Positions 47,790 through 60,672 of a DNA stretch of 64,000 nucleotides are shown here, piece after piece; position 1 is the stretch's first letter, and each line of letters begins with the position of its first letter. Below the pieces are notes generated by a model. The model was given only the letters and a program-made list of their open reading frames with translations, had not been told where the DNA came from and did no database searches. Position numbers and translations under genes: made by a program. Source of the stretch: Druceiella hillmani (taxonomy: Eukaryota; Arthropoda; Insecta; Lepidoptera; Hepialidae); contig JAYKKI010000060.1 in assembly GCA_039881145.1 (NCBI GenBank), positions 8,456,501-8,520,500 on the forward strand, given 5' to 3'.

Positions 47790-48059
47790 CACAATTAAAT
47801 GAAACTACGTGATGTAGTATTATTTTTATTTTTTTAAAGTTCTTACCCACGGCCTAGGTTTCCTTGTATTACAACATCTTCAGGTGGGCTATTAGCAAAG
47901 AGATCTTTGATAATAGCCCACCTAATGAAGATGTTGTAATACAACAAAACCTAGGTTGTGGGTAAGAGCTTAAAAAAAGTAGAAATAATACTACATCACG
48001 TAGTTTCATTTAATTGTGAATAATGAATTTCTACAAAATTAATGCCAAATATATTAAAT
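47790..48059 (+). mobile_element. Hairpin element copy 6
   Basis: Starts CACAATTAAATGAAACTACG, complete palindrome, tail ending CCAAATATATTAAAT. Flanks GCAAGTATGTTA (left) and TCAAGTATGTA (right) form an imperfect target duplication of about 11 bp. A small CTAAT insertion distinguishes the right arm near 47922. Confidence 0.9.
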
Positions 48060-48750
48060 TTTTCAAGTATGTATGTTAATTAACTTTTTAAAAACAACAG
48101 TGTTCTTTGTGTAAAATCCGGAACAAGGCCATCAACAGAGAATTTAGATACATAAGAACTTATATAATAGGATAGAGATATGGGTATGTGTTTGAAAGAC
48201 ATAAACGAAAAAAATATCTGAAAATTGGAATGCCTAAGCATCTGACAGTACTAATCACAAATCTATACTGGAATGATGACACCATTGTAAGAATGAACGA
48301 AGTTATGTTCGAATCATTCAGTCCTGAGAATTTTTCACGTGTCTGATATGAGAATTCTCGGAAAATTGATATTCATTTGTACAATTATAAATAGATTGAT
48401 TTTGATTATTCCTTTATATATTTTAATATTTCTAGTTTGCTAGGCAAATATGCTTTGGTAAATATGTCGCTGATATCAAAATAATGAATTAATTACTGAC
48501 CATCGCAACACAGAATGTATTAACGAGAGGTAAAATATTCTTCGTAAAAAAGACAACGATGTCAAAAGCGCATGATACATATCGAGACATTTATCTTAAC
48601 TTGAATACTAGATGTGACAACTAGTGGTATCGCTGATCTTGTGAATTTGTTAATTAAAACCTTGTTACTATCGAAGACTTAAATTTAATTAAATACTCCT
48701 AGTTAACCAAAAGTTTGAGTGGATCTTAAATCTATGTAGTAGAAACTATT
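48060..48750. other. No gene seen
   Basis: AT-rich sequence without a supported feature. Confidence 0.4.
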
Positions 48751-48755
48751 GCATA

Positions 48756-48877
<122 letters not shown>

Positions 48878-48967
48878 GTTTACAAGTGTTGTATTATAAT
48901 TTTATGATTGCGCGAAAAGAATATCATGTATTCTGAATTGATGTATGTTGCTTTGTGAGTTTTTTTT

Positions 48968-49020
48968 ATTGTAGCGATGAAACGGCTAAACTGATTTTAA
49001 TAAATGAGGTACCGTCAAAA
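48968..49020 (+). repeat. Dispersed repeat fragment, copy A
   Basis: TTGTAGCGATGAAACGGCTA and then TTTTAATAAATGAGGTACCG. It shares TTGTAG-GA, CNGCT-AA-T and TTTTAATAAATGAGGTACCG with 54503-54555. A close relative of this string (GACGAAACGGCTGAACGGAT) is widespread in insect dispersed repeats. Confidence 0.6.
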
Positions 49021-49309
49021 TGAGTATATTGTTTTGAGTATAAGCTATAGCCAAATGGCGGTCGCAATACGTAAATTTGTAACACGAAAAGTATATTTAT
49101 AATGAAATATATTGATCTTGGATTAATAGTCAGGAGCTCGTTTAGAGAAGTTTCAAAATGTATAATAATGTAGGTATTTACGATGGGACAAAAGGTAGAA
49201 GTTATAAATAATATATAATCAATAACCCGTTGAGAATCTGTGCGTGGATATTTATGATTTGAACCAGAAAATTATTATGTTAGTAAGAATAAATAATTAA
49301 TGTTAGCCA

Positions 49310-49490
49310 ATTAATACCTATAGCTCAGTCGACCGGTCGCGCACAAGTTCACGGAGGAATGCGGCAACGATATGCTGCGTGCGCAATAGTGTAGAAGAGC
49401 ACGTCAACGAATGAGTAACCTCAATGGCACATACGTGCGGGGACATGTCGGGACATGTCGACATGTCCTCTCTAAGCGTTCTATTCATTT
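49310..49490 (+). other. GC-rich patch with tRNA-like head
   Basis: CTATAGCTCAGTCGACCGGTCGC resembles a tRNA 5' half/A box (TAGCTCAGTNGG). It is followed by CACAAGTTCACGGAGG (a poor B-box match) and by short GGACATGTC repeats at 49441-49470. Composition is strikingly GC-rich against the AT-rich surroundings. It may be a SINE head or another inserted sequence; no boundaries are visible. Confidence 0.35.
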
Positions 49491-51090
49491 CAGAATTGTG
49501 GAGGCAATTCTTAATTTTAGAAAAAAATATAATGACTGACTTTATATGAACTTAGCTTAACATGACTATCGTGATTTTTGATTGTTCATTGGATAATATT
49601 ATTATTGGTACAGTCCTTGGAATAATATATCGGCTTTGGCTATATGTTAGTAAGATTCTGCTTTTCCTTTTGTGAATTTGGATATTTGATTGCGTAGATA
49701 CTTGCAATGAAAGGTCAATATGACTATATTACATAAAATTAGGATAGACCTCAAAAACTCGATTACTTTTACCCCTTAATAAATCCATTTTTTTTATATA
49801 TATTTACTTCCATTTCTATCACGGTATAAAAGGTTAGTCATAAGAAGGTGTATATCATTTCTATACAGAATAAAATCTCAAGAATTACAGGTTGCCAATA
49901 AAATGATACCAACAAGAAACAGATAAGTAAAAAAGTAAATACACCACTGCAAAAAAAAAATTGTTACAGTAGACGTGTGATTAAGAATCTAATTAACTTT
50001 AACATATCGAACTGATGATAGGAAAATTGAACTTTTTTGATGCAGTATTACATTTGGGAGGGCTGTCTGATCCAAAAATTACATTTGGGAGGCCTGTCTG
50101 ATCCAAAATTCTCAAACATATCATATTTTACTCTAAACAGACAATTGTTTAATTAAATTTTCATAGCAGTTAGAGACCCTGCACCAGAACTTTATGGATT
50201 TAAATTTAAGGTTGAATGTTAAGAGCAGCAGACTACTAAAATTATTAATTAAGAGTTTACTGACTTTCCACTTTAATTTTTTCATCCACTCTTCTTTTTA
50301 ATCTTTTTAATATTTGTTTTATTTAAAAAAACATGTGTTGATATCACAAAAACTTGTATTATTTTATTCGTTTTAATGTATTTTTTGCAACATTAAATAA
50401 GTTAATTAACAATAAGAATGTAAAAATATTAATGGAAAAAAGGGTAAATAAAAAAAAATTGAATAATTTCAGAATTAAAAACCATATCATGGTTTTAAAT
50501 CAATATGTAAACTAACGTTTCTGCCAGCTCTTTGTGAGAAAAATGCTTAAAATTGCGTAAAATTTCTTGTAAATTTTCGTAACATTTCTTGTCAGATGCA
50601 GCTGAACAAGATTTAATGAAAAAAATTTAGTTCCGAATAATACTACATTTTGAAGGCTCTGTGGATAGTTGGCATGTATTGCTTAGTGAAAAAATCTGAC
50701 TATTAAACTAAACTAAAGCACCATTTTACATCAGTCGTGGATATTATAAACACACATCAGTAAACCTTGAATATGTATTGACAAGTAACGTCGAATAAGT
50801 GGCATGTAGATACATTGAATGTAGCTCTTATGAGGGTGAAATAGCTATTTAAAAAATAAAATATCTCTTTGAGTAAAAAAATCGAGAGTATCTCTTCATA
50901 ACATCTTTTTATGAAGATTTAAGTGTGCAATTTAATATTAAATGGTAATGAGATAATTACAGAATTATAGCAACATAAGATATGTACAGTGAGAATTCAA
51001 TAATGAAGAAAGTGTGATTGTCGGAGTTGTAAATTGGTCAAGTACTAGTCGGCTTTCACATAGATATCAATAGATTTATTGAAGAATGCT
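49491..51090. other. No gene seen
   Basis: AT-rich sequence. Contains the 31-bp duplication listed separately. Confidence 0.4.
50048..50109. repeat. 31-bp tandem duplication
   Basis: TTACATTTGGGAGGGCTGTC TGATCCAAAAA is followed directly by the same unit with one substitution (GGGCTG to GGCCTG). Confidence 0.92.
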
Positions 51091-51094
51091 CTTA

Positions 51095-51200
51095 TGGCAG
51101 AGCAGTGATATAGCGGTAAAATTTGTTTGCACTAATCTCTCGGACCAAACGTTCGATTTCAAAAATCATTTTTAAGTTACAAAGGGCACACTTTTAAGAA
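51095..51200 (+). mobile_element. tRNA-derived SINE-like head
   Basis: GCAGTGATATAGCGGTAAAA resembles an A box, and ACGTTCGATTTC at about 51156-51167 a B box (GGTTCGANTCC), with tRNA-like spacing. The body and tail are not recognisable. It differs from the SINE at 6577 outside the boxes. Confidence 0.35.
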
Positions 51201-51673
51201 GATTATGGGATCAAGTTATCATGCTATGTTTTATTGACAGAGATCAGTGATAAAAATGTAATAGAAGTATGAAAATACTGCACAGGCGGTCCAAGGTAAA
51301 GAGTGACCTTCTTATTTATTGACTGGTCATCTCGAGTATTACCAACCTCGATATTTGGTGAACGAAGCTGAGGAGATTAGTTGGTGCTGAAGCTCTCTTC
51401 AGCATCTACTAATCTATATAAATAATAGTCCCCTCTCAGAAGATCTTTCTATTCTGTATCAAATGTCAACTTTTTTTGTAACAGAAAGAGAGTTACGATA
51501 CACTTTCGAGATTGACTCTAGGGCTGTTCATAAAGTTTCTTTTGTCCCATTTAGTCTCAGCTAAATGGGACCTAAAAATTAGTAATAAGTTTACATAATT
51601 ATATTAAATGTAGGTACAGACATGAAGCTAAACGAAGAATTACTTGTATTTGGTACGTAAAAATAAATTATAT

Positions 51674-51938
51674 ATTGAATATATTAGCGTTAACTTTGTA
51701 GAAATTCATAATTGATAATTAAATGAAACTACGTGATGTAGTATTATCTCTACTTTCCTTAAATTCTTTACCACGAACTAGGTTTCGTTGTATTACAACA
51801 TCTTCAGGTGGGCTATTAGCAAAGATCATTTTTGCTAAGAGCCCACCTGAAGATGTTGTAATACAACGAAACCTAGGTCGTGGTAAAGAACTTAAAAAAG
51901 AAAAACAATACAACATCACGTAGTTTCCTTTAATTATC
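51674..51938 (-). mobile_element. Hairpin element copy 7 (reverse orientation)
   Basis: Here the tail is on the left (ATTGAATATATTAGCGTTAA) and the flush end on the right (TTTAATTATC), so the element lies on the minus strand. A perfect 12-bp direct repeat AATAAATTATAT (51662-51673 and 51939-51950) bounds it. Open frames of 66-73 codons on both strands mirror each other because of the palindrome. Confidence 0.92.
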
Positions 51939-51950
51939 AATAAATTATAT

Positions 51951-53069
51951 GCAAAGGATGTGCAGATAGTATTACGTTATTGCTCAACCAGGAAAAAAAT
52001 AATATTTGAATACTCCACGACGTTTTATGGTGAGTCATTTAGCGTCATAGAAAGAATGTGATATTGCCAAGACGATTTCAAGTTTATGAATAGCTTTTCA
52101 TACTAACATTACCAATTTACTAATTATAAATGTTTAAGTAAACTTTGTACACTAATGTAATACATATAAGTAAATTTTGTTTTAAATACAATTTTCCTCT
52201 GTACTTCGAAAGGATAAACCGACACCCTTATAATAACCTTTCTAAACTTAGCCGTAATCGGAAACTCGGAATATGATTTATGTAAAAACCCTAAATTTGG
52301 CATAGTTATGGGAAATAACAACCTTTGTACGTCGAGGGGATTAACATACAAAAGCTGTAATGTTTTGCACGACATCAAAAACAGAAACTTAAGTATTTCG
52401 AGACAAATCTTATAGACAATGACCATGTAACTCCAAAAATAAACCCAAGCGCAAATAGACATGTCTATATAGAAGAATGAATGAAGACTGGAAAAATAAA
52501 CAAAGCCTCTCACTAGATGGTTCCATGGGGTGGAAAGACTGCAAGTCCTATTTGGATGAAAAGATAGAAAACTGAATTACACAGAAAATGTTTGGAGAGG
52601 TTTTGTCCGAAGGTGAATGAACAGACGCTGGTGAAGGAAAGGAAAAGGGTAACTTCAAGATTTTGCAGACTATTTATCATGTTTGGCCAGATTTAATTAA
52701 GTCATTTAAATATCTGTCAATCCTTCTACTAATACAAAATAGGCAGCTATATGACTTGATTGGGTTTGTCGAGTGATACCGAACTGTTTTCTATTCAAGC
52801 TTCTCCGGCGGAAAGACCACCTGGAAAGTCCAAAGCACAACATTTCAAAGGTATGGACTAGTCACATTAGTGAAAATAGTTAATATCTTGGCCAATGATC
52901 ACCAATTACGGAAGAAGATCGTCAAAAAGGCTCCAAAGCGCGTGGATCCCACAGGTACTAAGGAACCACCTTTGTCCACCGGTTATCAGCTAGGGACAAA
53001 AGAAAGTAGCATCTAATTGTACTCTTTGCTATTCCGTATGTATATTCCGATCCGTGAATACAAAATAGT
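51951..53069. other. No gene; short repeated motif near 52190-52340
   Basis: CTCTGTACTTCGAAAGGATAAAC near 52197 and CTTTGTACGTCGAGGGGATTAAC near 52323 are related and lie 125 bp apart. This gives a 129-codon minus-strand frame (52124-52513) an internal repeat (NPLDVQR and YPFEVQR). I read it as repetitive DNA rather than a gene. The remainder shows nothing I recognise. Confidence 0.35.
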
Positions 53070-53560
53070 TGGAAGTTTGTGTTTAAATATAATTAGGAAA
53101 ATAAAAATGCATAGAATTTTTTTGTAAGAACACAATTAATTTTTTAACTTAAACGTTTGAGACCCATTACGAAATTCCACGGAAACGAAATTAAAACAGA
53201 TTTCGAGACATTTCTAACATGAAAAGCAAACAGTAACTCTCTTTACATTTATACTATCTTGATCTTAACTGCAGTGTCAAACGCATTTGGCAAAACAGAG
53301 CCAGCCGTCTAACCGTGATTCTAAAATAACAACCACCAAGCCTATCTCGAAAGTTACCAGTTTACGCGTTGGAAACTTTCTTCACGTGAACGCCCTTCTT
53401 TAATGGCAACAATTATTGTGCCAAATAATAATTTAATAATCATTAAATTGTTTATATTTTGCTTTCGTTATAATTAACGTAAGTCCGGAGTAAGAGTTTC
53501 AGTTTTTAACCGGTCTAACGAGCGTAACACTTGCGCTGGACGAAAGTATGGTACTAATTG
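53070..53560. other. Less AT-rich non-coding patch
   Basis: The stretch has balanced composition, with ACGCGTTGGAAACTTTC, TTCACGTGAACGC (a palindrome containing CACGTG) and AACCGGT. No frame is open for any length. It could be a regulatory region or an unrecognised mobile fragment. Confidence 0.25.
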
Positions 53561-53803
53561 AAGTCTTAATTATTTTTAACATTTGACCATTATGAATTCC
53601 TGCATAATAAAATTTAGTGTTAAATTGGGCGTGTCAGATTAAAACTTCGAATATTTTCTATTTTTTTTGGCAGGTAATAAAGTTATCAGTATATATTTAT
53701 TCAAAGCATTGACGTATGACCCAATAGAGATATGTATATTATCACTGCTCTTGTTTTGATGATAGTAGCAAATATTTTTTCACTTTTTAACTTTGGACGT
53801 GCA

Positions 53804-53880
53804 TCAACTACACGTGATTGTGTATCAAATACACGTGATTGTGTATCAACTACACGTGACGTGTATCAACTACTTATGAT
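53804..53880. repeat. ~22-bp tandem repeat carrying CACGTG
   Basis: The unit TGTATCAACTACACGTGATT is present about three and a half times. Three units contain CACGTG, the canonical E-box; the last has GACGTG. Confidence 0.88.
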
Positions 53881-56187
53881 GTGACAAAAATAATATTATC
53901 GGTACACATTTACTTAGACTCTTGAGGGTAAAGAGTGATATATTTATATTACATTTACTCAGACGACTGACGCATAACTCAATGAGAGATAAATGTTATC
54001 ACAGCTTTCGGCTTAAAAATTGGAGTGAATATTAGTTTAGTTTTTAACTTCAGCGCATATGTATTTGATCTAGTAAGTGTGATAAAATAATAATTTTCTT
54101 CTTATCCTTGTTCACGATTGTCGTGTTTACTTATATGTCAATGATATGAGAGCTATATTAAAAGTACCACAAATAAATATTTGGACAATTTGCTTTGTTG
54201 TTATTGCTATGGTTCGACAGTAAAATAATTGTTAAGTTGCAAAATTTACAGCGTCTTCTATATTTGTCGGTACACAATATTAATATTTTTATGCTATTGG
54301 CAATTAAGACATGAAACATATCAAATTACAATTCCGCTGAATCATTTGAAGAACTTTATGTGTTTGTGTATATGTGTATATAGTTCTCTCGTGTTCACAT
54401 TTCTTTCTAGCTATGTTAGTTTTATTACACGACTGTCAAAAAAACAGTGCTATATATTCAGGATTCATGTATATATGTAACTATGTTAGTTTCTTTAGTT
54501 TCTTCCCTTGTAGACGACCAAACAGCTCAATCTATTTTAATAAATGAGGTACCGTTTTCCCAGCCGTCGTAGGAGTCAACTCTATTATTAATAACATGCC
54601 ATCTAACTGATTCGCAAACTCCAATCATTGAATATTTTTCTTGTGATAATATATGTTATGGTGGAAAGTTGAGAGCAACCTGATATTGAAATCCTTAATC
54701 GCAACTCTATTGTATCTTCTTGTTTCTTATTTTTCAGATTAAGTTTTTCTCAGAAATGCGTTGTGATTTTTCCAATTATTTTTTTTTCATATTTTATGTA
54801 GTTTAGTAGATGTCTCTTTTCATGAATTTTGGTTTACGATGTCTTGTGATAACTTTATTTAATATACCATGAAAAGTTTTTACTTTTCTAAATAGTTTAT
54901 AATTTATTTTTCCTCTATACTTAATTCCTCAATCTGATAGCAGGGTTTCAGTAGAACAGAATTGTATAACGCCACTATAAATATGAAAGTTTGAATATAT
55001 ATTTCATATTTGAATCAAATATCAAATTTTGATCTATTTTTAATTTAGATCAATTTTGTTTTTAAAGGAGACCAACGTAAAAAGACTACGTCAGAGCGTG
55101 CAGATTTAATTGTACACAAAAAACGCTAATTTTTCGTAATATTGCTAGTATTTGTGGGAAGTTTTAAACTTGCAGGATATTGAAAATATTTGGAAAAATA
55201 TTTTTATAATAAAATGAAGGTTCTTAAAATAATTACTTTGCTAAATAAAATGCATCGAAAATATTTTCTTTAGATCTCAAGACTGCCACATAACAAGTAA
55301 CATATACTATGGACTGTTAATCGATAAAAAAATATTTAATGCTACATAATACCCATTACTTTTAACACGACTATTACTTTATTTTAAAATACTAATAGTA
55401 TATATACATTAAATAATGCCTATTTTTGGGTATTGAAATCGAAACTGATTATGAATGTGGCCTATAATCCGGTTGACAGGATTAAAAAATATTGAGGACC
55501 ATTATTTTAATGATCAGTTAACGCTACGTTAGAATCATTATTCAATTTGCACTACTACTTTGTTGTTTTATTGCTGTATATAATTATTATCCAATGAGTT
55601 CTTTAATATGCTCTTGGCTTTAAAGGTGTTTTTATAACATTGATATCGAAAATTTCATTGTTAACTATTGAAATTTACAAGTGGATCTGATTATCTATGG
55701 CTATATGCCTGGCTCTTAATAATTTATTAAAATAAAAGCATAGAAGTTTTTTATGTATTTTTGACACCAGTCATGTTAATAGCGCAACATCTAAACGTGA
55801 TATTTTTATTTTAAGGAAAAAGTTTTATATGTATATTTGTCTATTGCAACACTCAAATGATGTATACATTTGTCGCGTTCTTACAAATGCGTAGCTGCTT
55901 CACTCATATTTGATGACTAAGATGAATTTCTGCGGATATGGCTTTCACTTTCACGCGCAAAACGGAAAGAGGTTCACATTTTCTCACATTAGTTATGATG
56001 ACATTTATGTCTTTAGTTTTGCGTATGAGTATAATTATCATACTAATCCTTTTTGTTTAAGTCGTCATCATAGAGCTGGTACATTTACAGTACTTATATT
56101 CGGAGTAAACATTAAACTAATTTCTAGGGAGTATGAATTAAAAATGTAATGGTATAGAAAATATTCTATATTTTTTGGCGTGGTAGC
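53881..56187. other. No gene seen
   Basis: AT-rich. The 83- and 79-codon frames at 54229-54480 and 55910-56149 show no known domain. A dispersed repeat fragment lies at 54503-54555. Confidence 0.4.
54503..54555 (+). repeat. Dispersed repeat fragment, copy B
   Basis: Partner of 48968-49020: TTGTAGACGACCAAACAGCT and TTTTAATAAATGAGGTACCG are shared. Confidence 0.6.
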
Positions 56188-58285
56188 CACACAGGCTGTC
56201 ACTGACTGAAAAAAATATTTATTTCTTAAGTGATGGGTTTAACATTTATTATTTAAAAAAATAACAAATTTGTTGCTCCATTATATGTGGATAAAATCAA
56301 TTTATTTTATGTAAAAAGAAACAATATTTGAAAGAAATTAAGAGACAAACAAATTTTCCAGACTTTTTTAATGTACGCTTTGAGCAATTAATTTAAAGCC
56401 ATTGTTTTTATGAGCATGTAAAACATAGAAATTATTGTAGAAAATTGTATTATTCTTGGAAAAGCAAACTGAAAAGACATTTAAAACAAAGTCAAGACCT
56501 TTTTACGTAAAATGTGAACGTGAACGTAAAATAAGACCACAAGAAGTCTTCAGCTTGCCCGAGTGAAGCAAAGAAAATTTAGATACACTAGATTTAGATA
56601 CTACAGACTATAATTAAAAACTTGATCATATATTGTTCGGACAAAAATGGAATTTGAGCGGTGTTTGCGGTGTATTGTTAACATTCTTTAAAAAGACATT
56701 ATGAACTCGAAATAAGATTACTAACTCTCTACAGCACGTCTATGTGAAGTCAGGATATTTAGATAGTGCTTATCGCCTAACTTTAAATTGTAGGGTTACG
56801 AAGTACGAACAGAAATTAGATTATATATTACTCGTATGTGGCTAAAAGTACATGTTAATGTTTCCAGTAAATTACTTGTATTTAATTAACGAGCAAGTCT
56901 GAGAACCTGAACTATTTAAGACCTACTTGGGTAAAGAATGCTATTATATAGGAACTTTCCATATATTAGCAGCCTTTATATAAGTCTGTCCCTCATGTGT
57001 AAATAACATTAAATGCACAAATTGAAAAAATATTTTGATAAGTTTTCAAAAGCTGTATCATAAAGATTATTTTCCCAGCTTGTCGATTTTTATTTGACAA
57101 TTTTTTTAACAATTTTTATTGAATCTATTTACATAACTAACGATTATTTCGTTTTTAAATTAATATATTATATGCTGTCTATACTAAGATTATTCTCTTG
57201 AATCACCTAGTGTTCTAATGTCTAGCAAGCTCAAAAGGTTTTATTCTTTTGAATCGTCTAATAATATTTGGCACATTTGAGAGTTCCAGACTCTCTTTTA
57301 GATTAATGTGGTTTTGAAGTCTCCTTTGGTGAGAACTTACAAATCTACTAATAATATCATCTACTATCTCAATCTCAAGATCGCGATGTAGATCACAGTC
57401 ATGAACGTACCAAGGCTCTTTAATTACACAATTCAGTTCTTTGTTTTGGAATCTTTGTATTACTTAGATATTAGACTTACTGGCGCAACTCTACAGCTCC
57501 ATTCGATAACTCCAAACTGCGCGTAGAACTTGCTTATACGAAATAAGCATGTTGTATGCTGAAATCTTAGAACTACGATCGAGCAACCAATACATTTTTC
57601 TTAACTTGATGTTCGTCGCGTTTTTTCTTAATATGTTCTTTCACCGAAGCTTGGCGTCAAGAATCATATCAAGATATTTAACAGTGTTGGCCTATGGTAA
57701 TTAAGTGTCATTAATAAAGACTGGTTGTTGTGTTATCTTTTTATTTGTAAAATTGATGTGTCGATTTGGATTCGGTCAATTTAGTGCGCCATTTTTTTAT
57801 CCAGGTGGCTACTTTGTTGAGAGCAGGTTGCAATTTCCTAGTTAAACCTTCCACAGTTTCTCCCACTGTCATTATCGCCGTATCATCTGCAAAAGTGGCT
57901 GTTGTACTATATAATGTTGTTGGAATATTTTATTTGAAAATTAAAATAATGTTAGTATTTTAAATGAAAATAGGAAAACTTTCCCTTTCGTTATTTTTTT
58001 CTGTTAGAAAGACTTCAAAATAAAAAAAATACAAAGAAAAAGCATTATTTATAGATTAAAATTTAATATTTGTGCATTATTGGTTAAAAAGACGAGAGAA
58101 AGGAAATATTAAGTAAGCTTCGTAGAAAATAATATATTTTCATTGTATAACAAAGGCAGGAACACAATTTTTTTCATAATGTTAATGAATGAACGTTTTT
58201 CAATAAAGTTATTAAGTAAGACAACTATTCAAATATTGAAAGCGCGCAATTAAATAATTTTAGATCATCTTGAATATATTTGGCG
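56188..58285 (+). repeat. Left arm of a 2.1-kb inverted duplication
   Basis: Every stretch I compared between 56188-58285 and 60540-58443 is an exact reverse complement (positions sum to 116728), apart from one substitution noticed near 56481 (ACATTTAAAAC versus ACGTTTAAAAC). The arm contains the antisense jockey LINE fragment at 57215-57922 and ends within the tail of a hairpin element at its inner side. Confidence 0.95.
57215..57922 (-). mobile_element. jockey-clade LINE RT 3' fragment (mirror copy in left arm)
   Basis: Exact reverse complement of 58806-59513, described there. Confidence 0.9.
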
Positions 58286-58442
58286 TTAATTTTGTAGAAA
58301 TTCATTATTCACAATTAAATGATACTATGTGTTGTAGTATTATTTCTACTTTCTTTAATTCTAAGATTGCTATTGCGATCTTTGCTAACAGCCCACCTAA
58401 AGATGTAATACAACGAAACCTAGTTTAAATATATTCAAGATA
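58270..58442 (-). mobile_element. Hairpin element copy 8, broken, at the centre of the inverted duplication
   Basis: Starts with the tail (TTGAATATATTTGGCGTTAA), runs through TTCACAATTAAATGATACTA and CTAACAGCCCACCTAAAGAT to CGAAACCTAG and then breaks off into TTTAAATATATTCAAGATAC at the junction with the right arm. The 158-bp spacer between the duplicated arms is made mostly of this element. Confidence 0.88.
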
Positions 58443-60540
58443 CGCCAAATATATTCAAGATGATCTAAAATTATTTAATTGCGCGCTTTCAATATTTGAA
58501 TAGTTGTCTTACTTAATAACTTTATTGAAAAACGTTCATTCATTAACATTATGAAAAAAATTGTGTTCCTGCCTTTGTTATACAATGAAAATATATTATT
58601 TTCTACGAAGCTTACTTAATATTTCCTTTCTCTCGTCTTTTTAACCAATAATGCACAAATATTAAATTTTAATCTATAAATAATGCTTTTTCTTTGTATT
58701 TTTTTTATTTTGAAGTCTTTCTAACAGAAAAAAATAACGAAAGGGAAAGTTTTCCTATTTTCATTTAAAATACTAACATTATTTTAATTTTCAAATAAAA
58801 TATTCCAACAACATTATATAGTACAACAGCCACTTTTGCAGATGATACGGCGATAATGACAGTGGGAGAAACTGTGGAAGGTTTAACTAGGAAATTGCAA
58901 CCTGCTCTCAACAAAGTAGCCACCTGGATAAAAAAATGGCGCACTAAATTGACCGAATCCAAATCGACACATCAATTTTACAAATAAAAAGATAACACAA
59001 CAACCAGTCTTTATTAATGACACTTAATTACCATAGGCCAACACTGTTAAATATCTTGATATGATTCTTGACGCCAAGCTTCGGTGAAAGAACATATTAA
59101 GAAAAAACGCGACGAACATCAAGTTAAGAAAAATGTATTGGTTGCTCGATCGTAGTTCTAAGATTTCAGCATACAACATGCTTATTTCGTATAAGCAAGT
59201 TCTACGCGCAGTTTGGAGTTATCGAATGGAGCTGTAGAGTTGCGCCAGTAAGTCTAATATCTAAGTAATACAAAGATTCCAAAACAAAGAACTGAATTGT
59301 GTAATTAAAGAGCCTTGGTACGTTCATGACTGTGATCTACATCGCGATCTTGAGATTGAGATAGTAGATGATATTATTAGTAGATTTGTAAGTTCTCACC
59401 AAAGGAGACTTCAAAACCACATTAATCTAAAAGAGAGTCTGGAACTCTCAAATGTGCCAAATATTATTAGACGATTCAAAAGAATAAAACCTTTTGAGCT
59501 TGCTAGACATTAGAACACTAGGTGATTCAAGAGAATAATCTTAGTATAGACAGCATATAATATATTAATTTAAAAACGAAATAATCGTTAGTTATGTAAA
59601 TAGATTCAATAAAAATTGTTAAAAAAATTGTCAAATAAAAATCGACAAGCTGGGAAAATAATCTTTATGATACAGCTTTTGAAAACTTATCAAAATATTT
59701 TTTCAATTTGTGCATTTAATGTTATTTACACATGAGGGACAGACTTATATAAAGGCTGCTAATATATGGAAAGTTCCTATATAATAGCATTCTTTACCCA
59801 AGTAGGTCTTAAATAGTTCAGGTTCTCAGACTTGCTCGTTAATTAAATACAAGTAATTTACTGGAAACATTAACATGTACTTTTAGCCACATACGAGTAA
59901 TATATAATCTAATTTCTGTTCGTACTTCGTAACCCTACAATTTAAAGTTAGGCGATAAGCACTATCTAAATATCCTGACTTCACATAGACGTGCTGTAGA
60001 GAGTTAGTAATCTTATTTCGAGTTCATAATGTCTTTTTAAAGAATGTTAACAATACACCGCAAACACCGCTCAAATTCCATTTTTGTCCGAACAATATAT
60101 GATCAAGTTTTTAATTATAGTCTGTAGTATCTAAATCTAGTGTATCTAAATTTTCTTTGCTTCACTCGGGCAAGCTGAAGACTTCTTGTGGTCTTATTTT
60201 ACGTTCACGTTCACATTTTACGTAAAAAGGTCTTGACTTTGTTTTAAACGTCTTTTCAGTTTGCTTTTCCAAGAATAATACAATTTTCTACAATAATTTC
60301 TATGTTTTACATGCTCATAAAAACAATGGCTTTAAATTAATTGCTCAAAGCGTACATTAAAAAAGTCTGGAAAATTTGTTTGTCTCTTAATTTCTTTCAA
60401 ATATTGTTTCTTTTTACATAAAATAAATTGATTTTATCCACATATAATGGAGCAACAAATTTGTTATTTTTTTAAATAATAAATGTTAAACCCATCACTT
60501 AAGAAATAAATATTTTTTTCAGTCAGTGACAGCCTGTGTG
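58443..60540 (-). repeat. Right arm of the 2.1-kb inverted duplication
   Basis: Mirror of 56188-58285. The outer junction at 60540 passes through CTGTGTGCCTGTGTGTATAA into a third, direct copy of the inner 140 bp of the left arm. Near-identity shows the duplication is very recent or an assembly product. Confidence 0.95.
58806..59513 (+). mobile_element. jockey-clade LINE RT 3' fragment
   Basis: Broken frames read TTATFADDTAIMTVGET at the start (the FADD motif holds two catalytic aspartates of RT motif C), then VATWIKKWRTKLTESKSTH, VKYLDMILDAKL, a thumb-like LRKMYWLLDRSSKIS, then EPWYVHDCDLHRDLEI and finally IIRRFKRIKPFELARH with a stop at 59511-59513. That order and the ending without RNase H or zinc knuckle are typical of jockey-clade LINEs. 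At least three stops or frameshifts interrupt it. The 5' part (endonuclease, RT motifs A and B) is missing. An AT-rich tail with AATAAAAATTG follows to about 59640. Confidence 0.9.
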
Positions 60541-60546
60541 CCTGTG

Positions 60547-60672
60547 TGTATAACAAAGGCAGGAACACAATTTTTTTCATAATGTTAATGAATGAACGTT
60601 TTTCAATAAAGTTATTAAGTAAGACAACTATTCAAATATTGAAAGCGCGCAATTAAATAATTTTAGATCATC
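60547..60672 (+). repeat. Third (direct) copy of the inner part of the left arm
   Basis: 60547 onward repeats 58144 onward at a constant offset of 2403 bases, from TGTATAACAAAGGCAGG through AAATAATTTTAGATCATC and on into the intact hairpin element copy 9. Confidence 0.93.

Noticed and set aside
52124..52513. 129-codon minus-strand frame
   Set aside because: No recognised domain, and its internal similarity comes from a repeated DNA motif; no supporting splice or promoter context.
57766..57963. 65-codon frame, repeated in mirror at 58765-58962
   Set aside because: It is the antisense shadow of the jockey RT fragment inside the inverted duplication.
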